A stretch of 64,000 bases of DNA from Streptomyces sp. NRRL WC-3618 (GTDB lineage Bacteria; Actinomycetota; Actinomycetes; Streptomycetales; Streptomycetaceae): positions 20,427 to 84,426 of the forward strand of contig NZ_LGDW01000130.1 in NCBI RefSeq assembly GCF_001280005.1. The letters run 5' to 3'. The notes beneath the pieces are model-generated. The model had not been told where the DNA came from and did not search any database. It saw only the letters and a list, made by a program, of their open reading frames with translations. This document shows, piece after piece, positions 17,658-25,726 of the stretch. The translations under genes and the position numbers were made by a program. The first letter of the stretch is position 1. The number at the start of each line of letters is the position of its first letter.

Positions 17658-17982
17658 GCGCACGCTCCTCGATCTGCTATACCAAGCCAACGGTCGGCAG
17701 ACCATACCGCAGTGCCCCGCCGGGTGGTCCAGCTTCCGGAAGGCCTCTTGATCAGCGCGTATCCAGCAACACGGCCCGTGGACCGTGTGACCTCGGACGT
17801 CGACACAGAAGCTTTTTCTGTCGGCTGACACGCATGACTTTGCAGCGGTCGACATAAGGGGGTTTCGCCACGGATCTTCCGGTAATTGGCGAAGCACACA
17901 TCAAATCCACAACCTGGCTACCCCCGAGTACAGACGCGGGCGCCCGTCTTCCGACGAGCGCCCGACCCTTCCATACTGTTAC
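17658..17982. other. Intergenic region upstream of the solute-binding protein gene
   Basis: No gene is seen in these 325 bases. On the minus strand a TATAGC hexamer (TGGTATAGC) about 25 bases before the GTG start could be a -10 element. The far end carries the terminator of the upstream dehydrogenase gene (17938-17963). Confidence 0.35.
17938..17963 (-). terminator. Terminator behind the dehydrogenase pair
   Basis: GGGCGC (17938-17943) pairs with GCGCCC (17958-17963), and an inner GTC/GAC stem closes a TTCC tetraloop. The hairpin begins 20 bases past the stop of the gene ending at 17983. Confidence 0.6.
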
Positions 17983-18741
17983 TCAGCCGTGGCCGGCCTT
18001 GAGGAAGATCCCGCCGTCGACCACGAGGGTCTGGCCGGTGATCCAGTCGGCCTGGGACGAGGTCAGGAACGCGGCGGCGCCGCCGATGTCGGAGGGTACG
18101 CCGAGCCGGCCGAGCGGGTAGGCGGCGGCAGCCTCCTCTTCGCGGCCCTCGTAGAGCGCCTGCGCGAACTTCGTCTTCACGACGGCCGGGGCGATGGAGT
18201 TGACCCGCACCCCGGGCGCGTACTCGTACGCGAGCTGCAGGGTCAAGTTGTCCATCGCGGCCTTGCTGATGCCGTACGCGCCGATGAACGGCGAGGCCGA
18301 GAGGCCGGCGACGGACGTGATGTTCACGATCGCGCCGCCGTTCTCCTTCTGCCACGCGTGCCAGGTCTTCTGGGCGAGGCCGAGCGCCGAGACGACGTTG
18401 GTCTCGAAGACCTTGCGCGCCACGTTGAGGTCGAGGTCGGCGATCGGCCCGAACACCGGGTTCGTACCGGCGTTGTTGACGAGGAAGTCGACCCGCCCGA
18501 AGGCCTCCAGGGTGCGCTCGACGGCGACGGCCTGGTGGGCCTCGTCGTGGGCCTTGCCCGCCACGCCGATGACCCGGTCGGCGCCGAGTGTCTCGACGGC
18601 CTCCTTGAGCGCGTCCTCGTTGCGTCCCGTGATGCACACCCGGTCACCGCGCGCGAGCAGCGCCTCGGCGATGCCGTAGCCGATGCCCCGGCTGGCGCCG
18701 GTGATGAGGGCGACCTTGCCCGAGAGTTCCACAGTCGTCAT
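17983..18741 (-). CDS. Short-chain dehydrogenase/reductase, fabG-linked
   Basis: This 252-residue SDR has TGASRGIGYGIAEAL, NNAGTNPVFGP, the SVAGLSASPFIGAYGISKAA catalytic strand (Ser, Tyr, Lys), and a C-terminal DWITGQTLVVDGG. It is translated 17 bases downstream of the FabG gene, so the two form one transcript, and a terminator follows it. Paired SDRs of this sort in actinobacteria usually act on acyl or sterol-like ketones. It could be a second beta-ketoacyl reductase or a 3-hydroxyacyl dehydrogenase. The ATG at 18741 opens on MTTVELSGKVALITG. Confidence 0.88.
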   Translation of the reverse strand: MTTVELSGKVALITGASRGIGYGIAEALLARGDRVCITGRNEDALKEAVETLGADRVIGVAGKAHDEAHQAVAVERTLEAFGRVDFLVNNAGTNPVFGPIADLDLNVARKVFETNVVSALGLAQKTWHAWQKENGGAIVNITSVAGLSASPFIGAYGISKAAMDNLTLQLAYEYAPGVRVNSIAPAVVKTKFAQALYEGREEEAAAAYPLGRLGVPSDIGGAAAFLTSSQADWITGQTLVVDGGIFLKAGHG

Positions 18742-18758
18742 GTTCGTGTCCCCCGGTC

Positions 18759-19520
18759 CTAGTCGAGCGGTCCGCCGGCGACGTACAGCACCTGGCCGGA
18801 GACGAATCCGGCGGCCTCGCCCGTGAAGAAGGCGATGGCGTTGGAGATGTCCTCGGGGTAGCCCACACGCTGCACGGGGATCTGGGTCGCGGCGGCGGCC
18901 TTGAAGTCCTCGAAGCCCATGCCGACGCGCTCGGCGGTGGCGGCGGTCATGTCGGTGGCGATGAAGCCGGGGGCGACGGCGTTCGCGGTGACGCCGAACT
19001 TGCCGAGTTCGAGGGCGAGGGTCTTGGTGAAGCCCTGGAGTCCGGCCTTGGCGGCGGAGTAGTTGACCTGGCCGCGGTTGCCCTGGGCGGAGGACGAGGA
19101 CAGGTTGACGATCCGGCCGAACTTGGCGTCCACCATGTACTTCTGACAGGCCCTCGACATCAGGAAGGCGCCGCGCAGGTGCACGTTCATGACCGTGTCC
19201 CAGTCGGACACGCTCATCTTGAAGAGCAGGTTGTCGCGCAGGACGCCCGCGTTGTTGACGAGGATCGTGGGCCCGCCCAGCTCCTCGGCGATACGCGTCA
19301 CCGCGGCCGCGACCTGGGCCTCGTCGGAGACGTCGCAGCCGACGGCGATCGCCTTGCCACCGGCGGCGGTGATCTTCTCCACGGTGTCCTTGCAGGCGGC
19401 CTCGTCGAGGTCGATCACCGCGACGGCGCGGCCCTCCGCCGCCAGTCGTACGGCGGTGGCGGCGCCGATGCCGCGCGCACCGCCAGTGACCACGGCGACC
19501 CGCTGCTCTGTGGTGGACAT
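18759..19520 (-). CDS. fabG: 3-oxoacyl-ACP reductase-like SDR
   Basis: The 253-residue enzyme has the features of the FabG group: TGGARGIGAAT, CDVSDEAQV, NNAGVLRDNLLFKM, SSSSAQGNRGQVNYSAAKAGLQGFTK, GFIATDMT, and the C-terminal SGQVLYVAGG. The NRGQxNYSAAKAG context is the FabG signature. It would reduce 3-ketoacyl thioesters with NADPH. Because it is unlinked to other fatty-acid synthase genes and co-transcribed with another SDR, it may serve acyl-CoA degradation rather than the primary pathway. A palindromic operator lies about 54 bases upstream. Confidence 0.88.
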   Translation of the reverse strand: MSTTEQRVAVVTGGARGIGAATAVRLAAEGRAVAVIDLDEAACKDTVEKITAAGGKAIAVGCDVSDEAQVAAAVTRIAEELGGPTILVNNAGVLRDNLLFKMSVSDWDTVMNVHLRGAFLMSRACQKYMVDAKFGRIVNLSSSSAQGNRGQVNYSAAKAGLQGFTKTLALELGKFGVTANAVAPGFIATDMTAATAERVGMGFEDFKAAAATQIPVQRVGYPEDISNAIAFFTGEAAGFVSGQVLYVAGGPLD

Positions 19521-19572
19521 TGCTGGTTCTCCTCGCCCTTGAAAAGCCTGCGGCCCACGGTACGCCCTCAGG

Positions 19573-19586
19573 TGAGCGACCGCTTA
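19573..19586. promoter_or_regulatory. TetR-type palindromic operator upstream of fabG
   Basis: TGAGCG-AC-CGCTTA is an inverted repeat with five of six matching positions, placed just upstream of the fabG start at 19520. Operators of this form are common for TetR-family regulators of lipid genes. The nearby GTACCTTCAGTAC may extend the control region. Confidence 0.35.
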
Positions 19587-19657
19587 GTACCTTCAGTACC
19601 CGTGACGCTAGAAGTCCTGGCACCCGGTGTCAACGCATGCCACCGCGGTGTGAGCCA

Positions 19658-20041
19658 TTACCTGACCAGCAGGTCGAGCAGCCGTTCCAGCTCGGCGCCC
19701 GGATCAACGGTGAGCCCCGTGTGCACCGGTCCTGGCTGGACCACCGTCGAACGCGGCGCGATCAGCCAGCGAAAGCGTCGCCCCTCGTCGTCCGACCCCG
19801 CCTGACCTGCGGCGCTCCCGCCCGCGCAGACCCCCTCGACGGCACGCAGCGCGGCCCGCACACCGACCACGTCGGCCCGGGGGTCCAGTGCCAGCAGCTT
19901 GCTCTCGTCCAGATGGGTGCGCGCCGCCACGAAGGACTTGGCACGGCAGTACACCAGGACGCCGGCGTTGAAGCACTCGCCTCGTTCGATCCGGGGTACG
20001 ACCCGCAGCAGCGCGTACTCGAAGACGTCCCGCTCGCTCAC
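19658..20041 (-). CDS. DUF3037 protein
   Basis: The 127-residue protein matches DUF3037: YALLRVVPRIERGECFNAGVLVYC near the N-terminus and RFRWLIAPRSTVVQPGPVHTGLT near the C-terminus. Its ATG overlaps the TGA of the HipA-like kinase gene (20038-20041), so the two are translationally coupled. DUF3037 and HipA-like kinase genes are a recurring pair in actinobacteria and other bacteria, and the function of the pair is not established. It may regulate or be modified by the kinase. Confidence 0.8.
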   Translation of the reverse strand: MSERDVFEYALLRVVPRIERGECFNAGVLVYCRAKSFVAARTHLDESKLLALDPRADVVGVRAALRAVEGVCAGGSAAGQAGSDDEGRRFRWLIAPRSTVVQPGPVHTGLTVDPGAELERLLDLLVR

Positions 20042-20829
20042 TTATCCCCCTCGATGCCCTTGATGCCCACGTTGCCCTCAACGCCCTTGATACGCTTGTG
20101 GATGACGGCGGCGCGCGCGAGAAGCGGCTGAGCGTAGGCCCGCCGGAGCGCGTCCGGCGAGTCGAAACCGGGTTCGTCCGCGAGCCACTCGTCGGGGATC
20201 TCGGCGGTCACCTCGGCGAGCAGTTCCTCGGTGACCAGCGGGGCCAGTTCCGCGGCGGCCGAGGCGATGTCAGGGGCGAACCGCGCGAGCGCATGCTCAC
20301 GGACGTCGTACGGCTTGGCGGCGGAGGTGTGGGCGCCGGGCCAGTGGTGATGCCAGATCATCGTGGCGCCGTGGTCGATGAGCCACAGGTCGCCTTGCCA
20401 CATCAGCAGGTTGGGGTTGCGCCAGGACCGGTCGACGTTGTTGACGAGCGCGTCGAACCACACGACCCGTCCGGCGTCCTCGGAACTCACCTCGAACGCG
20501 AGGGGATCGAAGCCGAGCGCCCCCGACAGGAAGGCCATGCCGAGGTTGATGCCGCCGCTCGACCTGAGCAGCCCCTGCACCTCCTGGTCGGGCTCACCGA
20601 GACCCAGCACCGGATCGAGGGCGAGCGTCACCAGCCCCGGCACCCGCAGCCCCAGCCTGCGCGCCAGTTCACCGCAGACGACCTCGGCGACAAGTGTTTT
20701 GCGGCCCTGTCCCGCGCCGGTGAATTTCATGACGTACGCGCCGAGATCGTCGCCCTCGACGAGTCCCGGCAGCGAACCGCCCTCCCGCAACGGTGTGATG
20801 TAGCGGGTCGCGGTGACCTCTTTCAGCAT
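20038..20829 (-). CDS. HipA-like kinase-fold protein
   Basis: This 263-residue protein is shorter than classical HipA (about 430) and belongs to the single-domain HipA-like kinase group. An N-terminal lysine-bearing strand (GAYVMKFTGAGQGRKTLVAEVVCGELARRLGL) would contact ATP. VVWFDALVNNVDRSWRNPNLLMW carries the catalytic-loop Asp and Asn, and LWLIDHGATMIWHH supplies the metal-binding Asp (DHG instead of DFG). It forms a two-gene unit with DUF3037. There is no HipB-like antitoxin, so a toxin-antitoxin role is not implied. Confidence 0.78.
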   Translation of the reverse strand: MLKEVTATRYITPLREGGSLPGLVEGDDLGAYVMKFTGAGQGRKTLVAEVVCGELARRLGLRVPGLVTLALDPVLGLGEPDQEVQGLLRSSGGINLGMAFLSGALGFDPLAFEVSSEDAGRVVWFDALVNNVDRSWRNPNLLMWQGDLWLIDHGATMIWHHHWPGAHTSAAKPYDVREHALARFAPDIASAAAELAPLVTEELLAEVTAEIPDEWLADEPGFDSPDALRRAYAQPLLARAAVIHKRIKGVEGNVGIKGIEGDK

Positions 20830-21110
20830 TTCCCCAGGCCACCCGTCTCTTCAACCTGCGATCCACGAAGTGAGCATAGTAACCAGGGGTGATCGCCCCA
20901 CGGCTCCGCCCGGCCCGCACGAACTGCTCTGCCGCGGCGACCTCATGTCGGCGGTCCCGCCGGGAGCGGCCCGACCGTCCGGCTCACGCCCGCCCGGCCC
21001 GCGCGAGCGACTACATGACGATTGACAATGACTTCCACGGCCAGCGGTAAAAGATTTGCAATATTCCATTGCCTGGTGAAATGATGACCTCTCTGGCATT
21101 CCTCGCACGA

Positions 21111-21147
21111 GGGAACCTCCGCGTTCCCTGCGAACATTGATGTTCGC
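21111..21147. promoter_or_regulatory. Two tandem palindromes of the form GSGAAC-N6-GTTCSC
   Basis: GGGAAC-CTCCGC-GTTCCC (21111-21128) and GCGAAC-ATTGAT-GTTCGC (21130-21147) are both perfect inverted repeats of identical architecture. Their centres are 19 bases apart. Two matching sites side by side imply cooperative binding by a dimeric regulator. They differ from the actinobacterial LexA box, which has a four-base spacer. They lie about 280 bases from the HipA-like gene start and 470 from the response regulator start. Confidence 0.55.
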
Positions 21148-21520
21148 ACCCCTTTTCGGCCTTTCTGAAGCCGGAATGAATCTCTCCTCGAAGCCGGGCG
21201 GATGAGAACAAGGTCATAGCGCGCAGAAGAACCCGAGCGCCCCCAACGCCGTTGACCACACGATTTCGGCCAGCGGCGGGGGTGCGGTGCGATTCCCCTC
21301 GGCCCCATACCGGGAGGAGCCCACCTGGATCACCCGCGCACCCGTCACATTGCGCGGGACGATCGGCCAAGGGCAGACAAATCGCTGGTTGGGGGCATCC
21401 GGAATGGCCAGATCCGGGCGAGGCGACGTTCCTGTTCGTCCGGTGTTCTACAAGAATCCTCAATTGGAGTACGAAATTCCGGTTGACTCGCGCGGCATAG
21501 CTCGTTTACGCCATGGATCT

Positions 21521-21550
21521 TTGACAGTCGCAAGGAGGGGTTTTTAGACT
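21521..21550 (+). promoter_or_regulatory. Sigma-70-type promoter of the response regulator gene
   Basis: A perfect -35 box TTGACA (21521-21526) is followed after 18 bases by TAGACT (21545-21550), a good -10 box. Transcription should start near 21557, giving a leader of about 55 bases before the ATG at 21613. Confidence 0.65.
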
Positions 21551-21612
21551 CGCCGAGTTCTGTGACCTGCTCCGTCAGGGGTCTTGAGAGCTAGACGAGT
21601 CTTGGGGGGACG

Positions 21613-22362
21613 ATGAGTCGTGCACCGGAACCGCCAGTTCTGGCAATTGCAGGGAACGCCTCGGGAGCCGGAACGGCAGTCATGCCGCCGGCAATGACAA
21701 CCGAGGCATGGCGGGTCCTCGTGGTCGAAGGCGACGCCCGATACGCGGATTCCCTGCTCCATGGTTTACGCCGCCATGGACACGAAGTGGACGTGGTCGA
21801 GCGAGGCGGGGCGGCGCTGCAGGTGTACGGGCACGCCGATCTCGTCCTGATCGATCTGGAGCTGCCCGACCTGGACGGGCTGGAGGTCTGCCGGGCCATC
21901 AGGACCGTCTCCGACATTCCCATCATCGCCCTCACCGCTCGCGGCACCGAGCTGGACCGGGTCCTCGGCCTTCAGGCGGGTGCGGACGACTACATGGTCA
22001 AGCCGTACGGGTTCCGGGAACTGATGGCCCGGATGCAGGCGGTGATGCGACGGGCCCGGCCCACGCCCCGGTCCGTCGACGTCATTTCGCACGGCCCGCT
22101 CAGAATCGACGCCGGCTCCCGTGAGGTGAGCCTCTACGGAAAACCCGTCATTGTCACCCGTAAGGAATTCGATCTCCTGCATGTACTGGCCTCCCATCCG
22201 GGCAGTGTCATTCCACGGAATCGACTCATGCAGCAGGTATGGGGTGATTCCTGGTCCCGGCGGACTGTCGACACACATGTCAGCAGTCTGCGAAACAAAC
22301 TGGGGGCCAGTGACTGGATCATCAACATCCGAGGAGTCGGGTTCAGGCTCGGCAACGGATGA
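21613..22362 (+). CDS. Orphan OmpR-type response regulator, atypical receiver, TTA codon
   Basis: The 249-residue protein has a variable lead of about 30 residues, a receiver domain (about 33-147) and a winged-helix DNA-binding domain (about 155-248, with TRKEFDLLHVLASHPG and RRTVDTHVSSLRNKLG). The phosphoacceptor D81, T108 and K130 are present. The N-terminal acidic pair is E39-G40, so one metal-binding residue is missing. No histidine kinase is adjacent. Such atypical OmpR-type regulators, for example JadR1, control antibiotic clusters and can respond to pathway products. Codon 52 is TTA, so translation should depend on bldA tRNA. Its strong promoter and position at the head of the locus make it the likely pathway activator. 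Confidence 0.88.
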   Translation: MSRAPEPPVLAIAGNASGAGTAVMPPAMTTEAWRVLVVEGDARYADSLLHGLRRHGHEVDVVERGGAALQVYGHADLVLIDLELPDLDGLEVCRAIRTVSDIPIIALTARGTELDRVLGLQAGADDYMVKPYGFRELMARMQAVMRRARPTPRSVDVISHGPLRIDAGSREVSLYGKPVIVTRKEFDLLHVLASHPGSVIPRNRLMQQVWGDSWSRRTVDTHVSSLRNKLGASDWIINIRGVGFRLGNG

Positions 22363-22942
22363 ATTCCGAATGGATCTCCCGAGGTGCAGTATTTTCCGTT
22401 CATCCGCCGCGGCGGGAAACAACTGACGCCCGGCCCACAGAAAGGCAGCAGAAAATCCCGCCGGGGCGGGGCGAGCGAAGTGCCGCTCCGCCCCGAGCTG
22501 CGTCCGCGACACCCACGCCCCGTTCTCCGTCCGGTCGTCCAGTCGATCTTTCGCCGACAGACCCCGCCCGACCTGCGGATCTGGCATTCATCTGACATGG
22601 ATCTGAGCCGGAGCCCACATACTCGCGCGCGATTTGTGAAACCTGACAGAACCCTGAGCCCAGGTCTGTTGCGACCGGAGACCGGCCTCACAGAGGCTTG
22701 TTGTCAAGGGCCCGTACGCAGATTTTCCTGATGCGGCGGGGACGCGGTCGACCACTCAGTCATCAGTGTCCGGGAACCAGGGAGCCGCGTGTTGCGCCGT
22801 TCGTTCACCGCGGATTCCGCCTTCACGGAACGCCGCCCGGCCCCGAACACACGCCGCGCTGACGGTTCCTCCCCGACCACCGATGCGCGACCGCCACTTC
22901 CTGGCGCGCGTTTCCTCGCGAGCGACAAGAGAGGGCATTGAC
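22363..22942. other. Control region upstream of the terphenyl synthetase operon
   Basis: These 580 bases contain no credible gene. A perfect palindrome CCGCCGCGGCGG just after the regulator gene may terminate it. Direct repeats CCTGA at 22642-22646 and 22653-22657 are 11 bases apart, the spacing expected for an OmpR-family regulator. A TTGTCA at 22701-22706 could be a -35 box, but I see no good -10. The synthetase ATG at 22943 is preceded by GAGAGGG. Confidence 0.4.
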
Positions 22943-25696
22943 ATGACCATGGGCATTTCATCGACCCGGAGCATCGCGGACCTCCTGCTGCGGGCCGCCG
23001 AACACCACCCCGAGTCCGGCCTCCTCTACCAACAGGGTGGCACCCACTCCGGCGACTCACGGTTCCAGTCGTATCCCGAACTCGCCGACGAGGCCCTCAG
23101 GGTGCTCACCGGCCTCCGCGGCCGGGGCCTCACCCCGCAGGACAAGGTCGTCCTGCTCCTGGAACGCCCGCACGAATTCCTGCCCGCCTTCTGGGCCTGT
23201 CTGCTCGGCGGCTTCGTCCCTGTCCCGATGGCACCTCTCGGCGGCGATCCCGAGCGCTGGGCCGCCCAGCTCGGCCATGTCAACGCGCTCCTCGACCAGC
23301 CGCTGATCGTCACCACCGAGGAGCTCGCGGCCGAACTGCCGCCCATGGAGGGCCTCGGCATCACCCCGCTGGCCGGCCTGTACGCCGCCGAAGCCGCCGA
23401 CCTGGTCCACGTGGCCGCGCCGGAGGACACCGCGCTCCTGGTACTGACCTCAGGCTCCACCGGCAACTCCAAGGCCGTCCGGCTCACCCACGCCAACCTG
23501 CTCGCCTCCATGGCCGCCAAGAACGGCTACCACCGGCTCGGCCCCGACGACATCTCCCTCAACTGGGTCTCCTTCGACCACGTGGCCGCCCTCCTGGAAT
23601 GCCACCTGCTGCCCCTGTCCACGGGCTCCGTCCAACTGCACGTCGAAGCCGCCGTGATCCTCGGGGAGCCGCTGGAGTTCCTGCGACTGGTCTCCCGGCA
23701 CGGCGTCACCATGACCTTCACCCCCAACTTCCTGCTGGGCCTCCTGAACGCGTCCGCCGACCGGCTCGAGGAGACCGGGCCCGTCGACCTGTCCCGGCTG
23801 CGCCACATCATCAGCGGCGGCGAGGCAGTGGTCCGCACCACCGGGGAAACCTTCCTTCACCGCTTCGCGCCCCACGGGCTGCGCCCCGACGCCCTGTGGC
23901 CCGCCTTCGGGATGACGGAGACCTGCGCCGGCTCCATCTACTCCCAGGCGTTCCCGGCCTTCGACCAGGGCAACGAGTTCGCCAACCTGGGCGCCCCCGT
24001 CGAGGGCCTGCGCCTACGCGTCGTCGACGAGCAGGACCGGGAGCTCGGCGAGGGCGAGGTCGGGGAACTCCAGCTCACCGGGCCCATGATCACCCCGGGC
24101 TACTACAACAACGAGCAGGCCACGCGGGACGCCTTCACCGCCGACGGCTGGTTCCGCAGTGGCGACCTCGGCCGACTCGACGAGGGCCGGCTCACCCTCG
24201 TCGGCCGCAGCAAGGACAGCATCATCGTCAATGGCGTCAACTACTTCAGCCACGACATCGAGACGGTGCTGGAGCAGCTGGACGGCGTCGCCCGCTCCTA
24301 CGTCGCCGCCTTCCCGACCCGCGCCCCGGGCAGCGACACCGAGCAGCTCGTCGTCGCCTTCCACCCGGAGACCGAGGACGGCGACGAACTCGCCCTGTAC
24401 CGGGTGCTGTCGGCGTTGCGCTCCGGTGTCGTGATGCACTGGGGCTTCCGCCCCGCACTGATCCTGCCGCTCCCCAAGGACGCCTTCCCGAAGACCAGCC
24501 TGGGCAAGATCCAGCGCTCCCTCATGCGCAGGCGGCTCGAGGGCGGCGCCTACGAGCCGGTCACCCGGTCCGTCGCGGACCTGGTCCTGCGCCGGCTCGG
24601 CGGATACACCGCGCCCGAGGGCGAGACCGAGCGGACCCTCGCCCAGATCTACGCCGAGATGTTCGACACCGACCCGGAGAAGCTCAGCGCCACCGCCAAC
24701 TTCTTCGACCTGGGCGGCACGTCGCTGGACATCCTGCGGCTGCGCAGCATGGTCGCCCAGCGGCTCGGCGCGCACGACCTCCAGATCATCACCGTGCTGC
24801 TGGCCCCCACCGTCCGTGAACTGGCGGCGCGGCTGGGCGACGACGCGGCGACGGTACGGCCGTACGACCCGATCGTCCCGATGCAGGTCGCCGGCGACAA
24901 GACGCCGCTGTTCTGCGTCCACCCGGGCGTCGGCGAGGTCCTCGTCTTCGTCAACCTCGCCAAGTACTTCGTGGGCGACCGGCCGTTCTACGCGCTGCGA
25001 GCGCGCGGCTTCAACGCCGGCGAGAAGCCCTTCGAGAGCTTCGAGGAGATGGTCTCCACCTACGTCGACGCGATCCGTGCCAAGCAGCCGCACGGCCCGT
25101 ACGCCGTCGCCGGTTACTCCTACGGCGGCGCCGTCGCCTTCGAGATCGCCAAGGTCCTCGAAGCGCAGGGCGAGCGCGTCGACTTCGTCGGCAGCTTCAA
25201 CCTGCCCCCGCACATCAAGTACCGCATGAACGAACTGGACTTCGTCGAGACCGCCGCCAACCTGGCGTTCTTCCTGGCGCTCATCGACAAGAAGCAGTCC
25301 CTCGACCTGCCGGAGCAGTTGCGCCACCTCTCCCGGGACGAGCAGCTCGCGCACTTCATCGACATCGCGCCGAAGGCCCGGCTCGCCGAACTCGACCTCA
25401 CCCTCGAGAAGTTCACCGCGTGGGCCACTCTCGCCGACGGGCTCACCGACCTGGGCCGCACCTACGCGCCCGGCGGCTCGGTGCGTTCGATGTCCGTCTT
25501 CTACGCGATACCGCTGCGCGGCACCAAGGAGGACTGGCTGAAGAACGAGCTGAGCCGGTGGGACGAGCACTGCCCCGACGTCCGCTACCTGGACGTGCCG
25601 GGCGAGCACTACACCTTGATGGGCCCGAACCATGTGGCCGTCTTCCAGTCGATCCTGCGCAAGGAACTCGACCGCGCGCTCGGTGACGCCGGCTGA
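22943..25696 (+). CDS. A-T-TE synthetase, polyporic-acid (TerA/EchA) type
   Basis: The 917-residue protein has three domains. The adenylation domain (about 1-540) shows TSGSTG (169-174), FGMTET, the WFRSGDLG core and catalytic K522 in SLGKIQ. The carrier domain (about 560-640) has FFDLGGTS with S594 for phosphopantetheine. The thioesterase (about 660-915) has GYSYGG with S726 and H889. There is no condensation domain. This architecture is known in arylpyruvate dimerases: atromentin and terrequinone synthetases in fungi, RalA in Ralstonia, and the EchA/TerA enzymes of Streptomyces p-terphenyls, which join two phenylpyruvates into polyporic acid. The downstream prephenate dehydratase supports phenylpyruvate as substrate. 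A furanone-forming variant is the main alternative. Confidence 0.85.
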   Translation: MTMGISSTRSIADLLLRAAEHHPESGLLYQQGGTHSGDSRFQSYPELADEALRVLTGLRGRGLTPQDKVVLLLERPHEFLPAFWACLLGGFVPVPMAPLGGDPERWAAQLGHVNALLDQPLIVTTEELAAELPPMEGLGITPLAGLYAAEAADLVHVAAPEDTALLVLTSGSTGNSKAVRLTHANLLASMAAKNGYHRLGPDDISLNWVSFDHVAALLECHLLPLSTGSVQLHVEAAVILGEPLEFLRLVSRHGVTMTFTPNFLLGLLNASADRLEETGPVDLSRLRHIISGGEAVVRTTGETFLHRFAPHGLRPDALWPAFGMTETCAGSIYSQAFPAFDQGNEFANLGAPVEGLRLRVVDEQDRELGEGEVGELQLTGPMITPGYYNNEQATRDAFTADGWFRSGDLGRLDEGRLTLVGRSKDSIIVNGVNYFSHDIETVLEQLDGVARSYVAAFPTRAPGSDTEQLVVAFHPETEDGDELALYRVLSALRSGVVMHWGFRPALILPLPKDAFPKTSLGKIQRSLMRRRLEGGAYEPVTRSVADLVLRRLGGYTAPEGETERTLAQIYAEMFDTDPEKLSATANFFDLGGTSLDILRLRSMVAQRLGAHDLQIITVLLAPTVRELAARLGDDAATVRPYDPIVPMQVAGDKTPLFCVHPGVGEVLVFVNLAKYFVGDRPFYALRARGFNAGEKPFESFEEMVSTYVDAIRAKQPHGPYAVAGYSYGGAVAFEIAKVLEAQGERVDFVGSFNLPPHIKYRMNELDFVETAANLAFFLALIDKKQSLDLPEQLRHLSRDEQLAHFIDIAPKARLAELDLTLEKFTAWATLADGLTDLGRTYAPGGSVRSMSVFYAIPLRGTKEDWLKNELSRWDEHCPDVRYLDVPGEHYTLMGPNHVAVFQSILRKELDRALGDAG

Positions 25697-25726
25697 CACC
25701 CCGACCCGACCACTGAGGAGAACACG

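Larger units (their letters stand above)
20830..21612. other. Long non-coding boundary upstream of the biosynthetic loci
   Basis: These 783 bases have lower GC than their surroundings and no frame with Streptomyces codon bias. They contain two tandem 18-base palindromes (21111-21147), a GC-poor tract around 21040-21070, and the promoter of the response regulator gene. The downstream end has an inverted pair AGACTCG (21546-21552) / CGAGTCT (21596-21602). One arm overlaps the -10 box, which would suit autoregulation or a folded leader. Confidence 0.5.

Noticed and set aside
20038..20829. A HipBA toxin-antitoxin module.
   Set aside because: The protein is a short HipA-like kinase, and its partner is DUF3037 rather than a HipB helix-turn-helix antitoxin.
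21130..21147. An SOS box (LexA site).
   Set aside because: Actinobacterial LexA sites have CGAAC-N4-GTTCG, whereas the spacer here is six bases, and no SOS gene is adjacent.
21287..21547. An 86-codon frame on the plus strand just before the response regulator gene.
   Set aside because: Third-position GC is too low and mixed for Streptomyces coding, no ribosome binding site precedes it, and it overlaps the regulator promoter.
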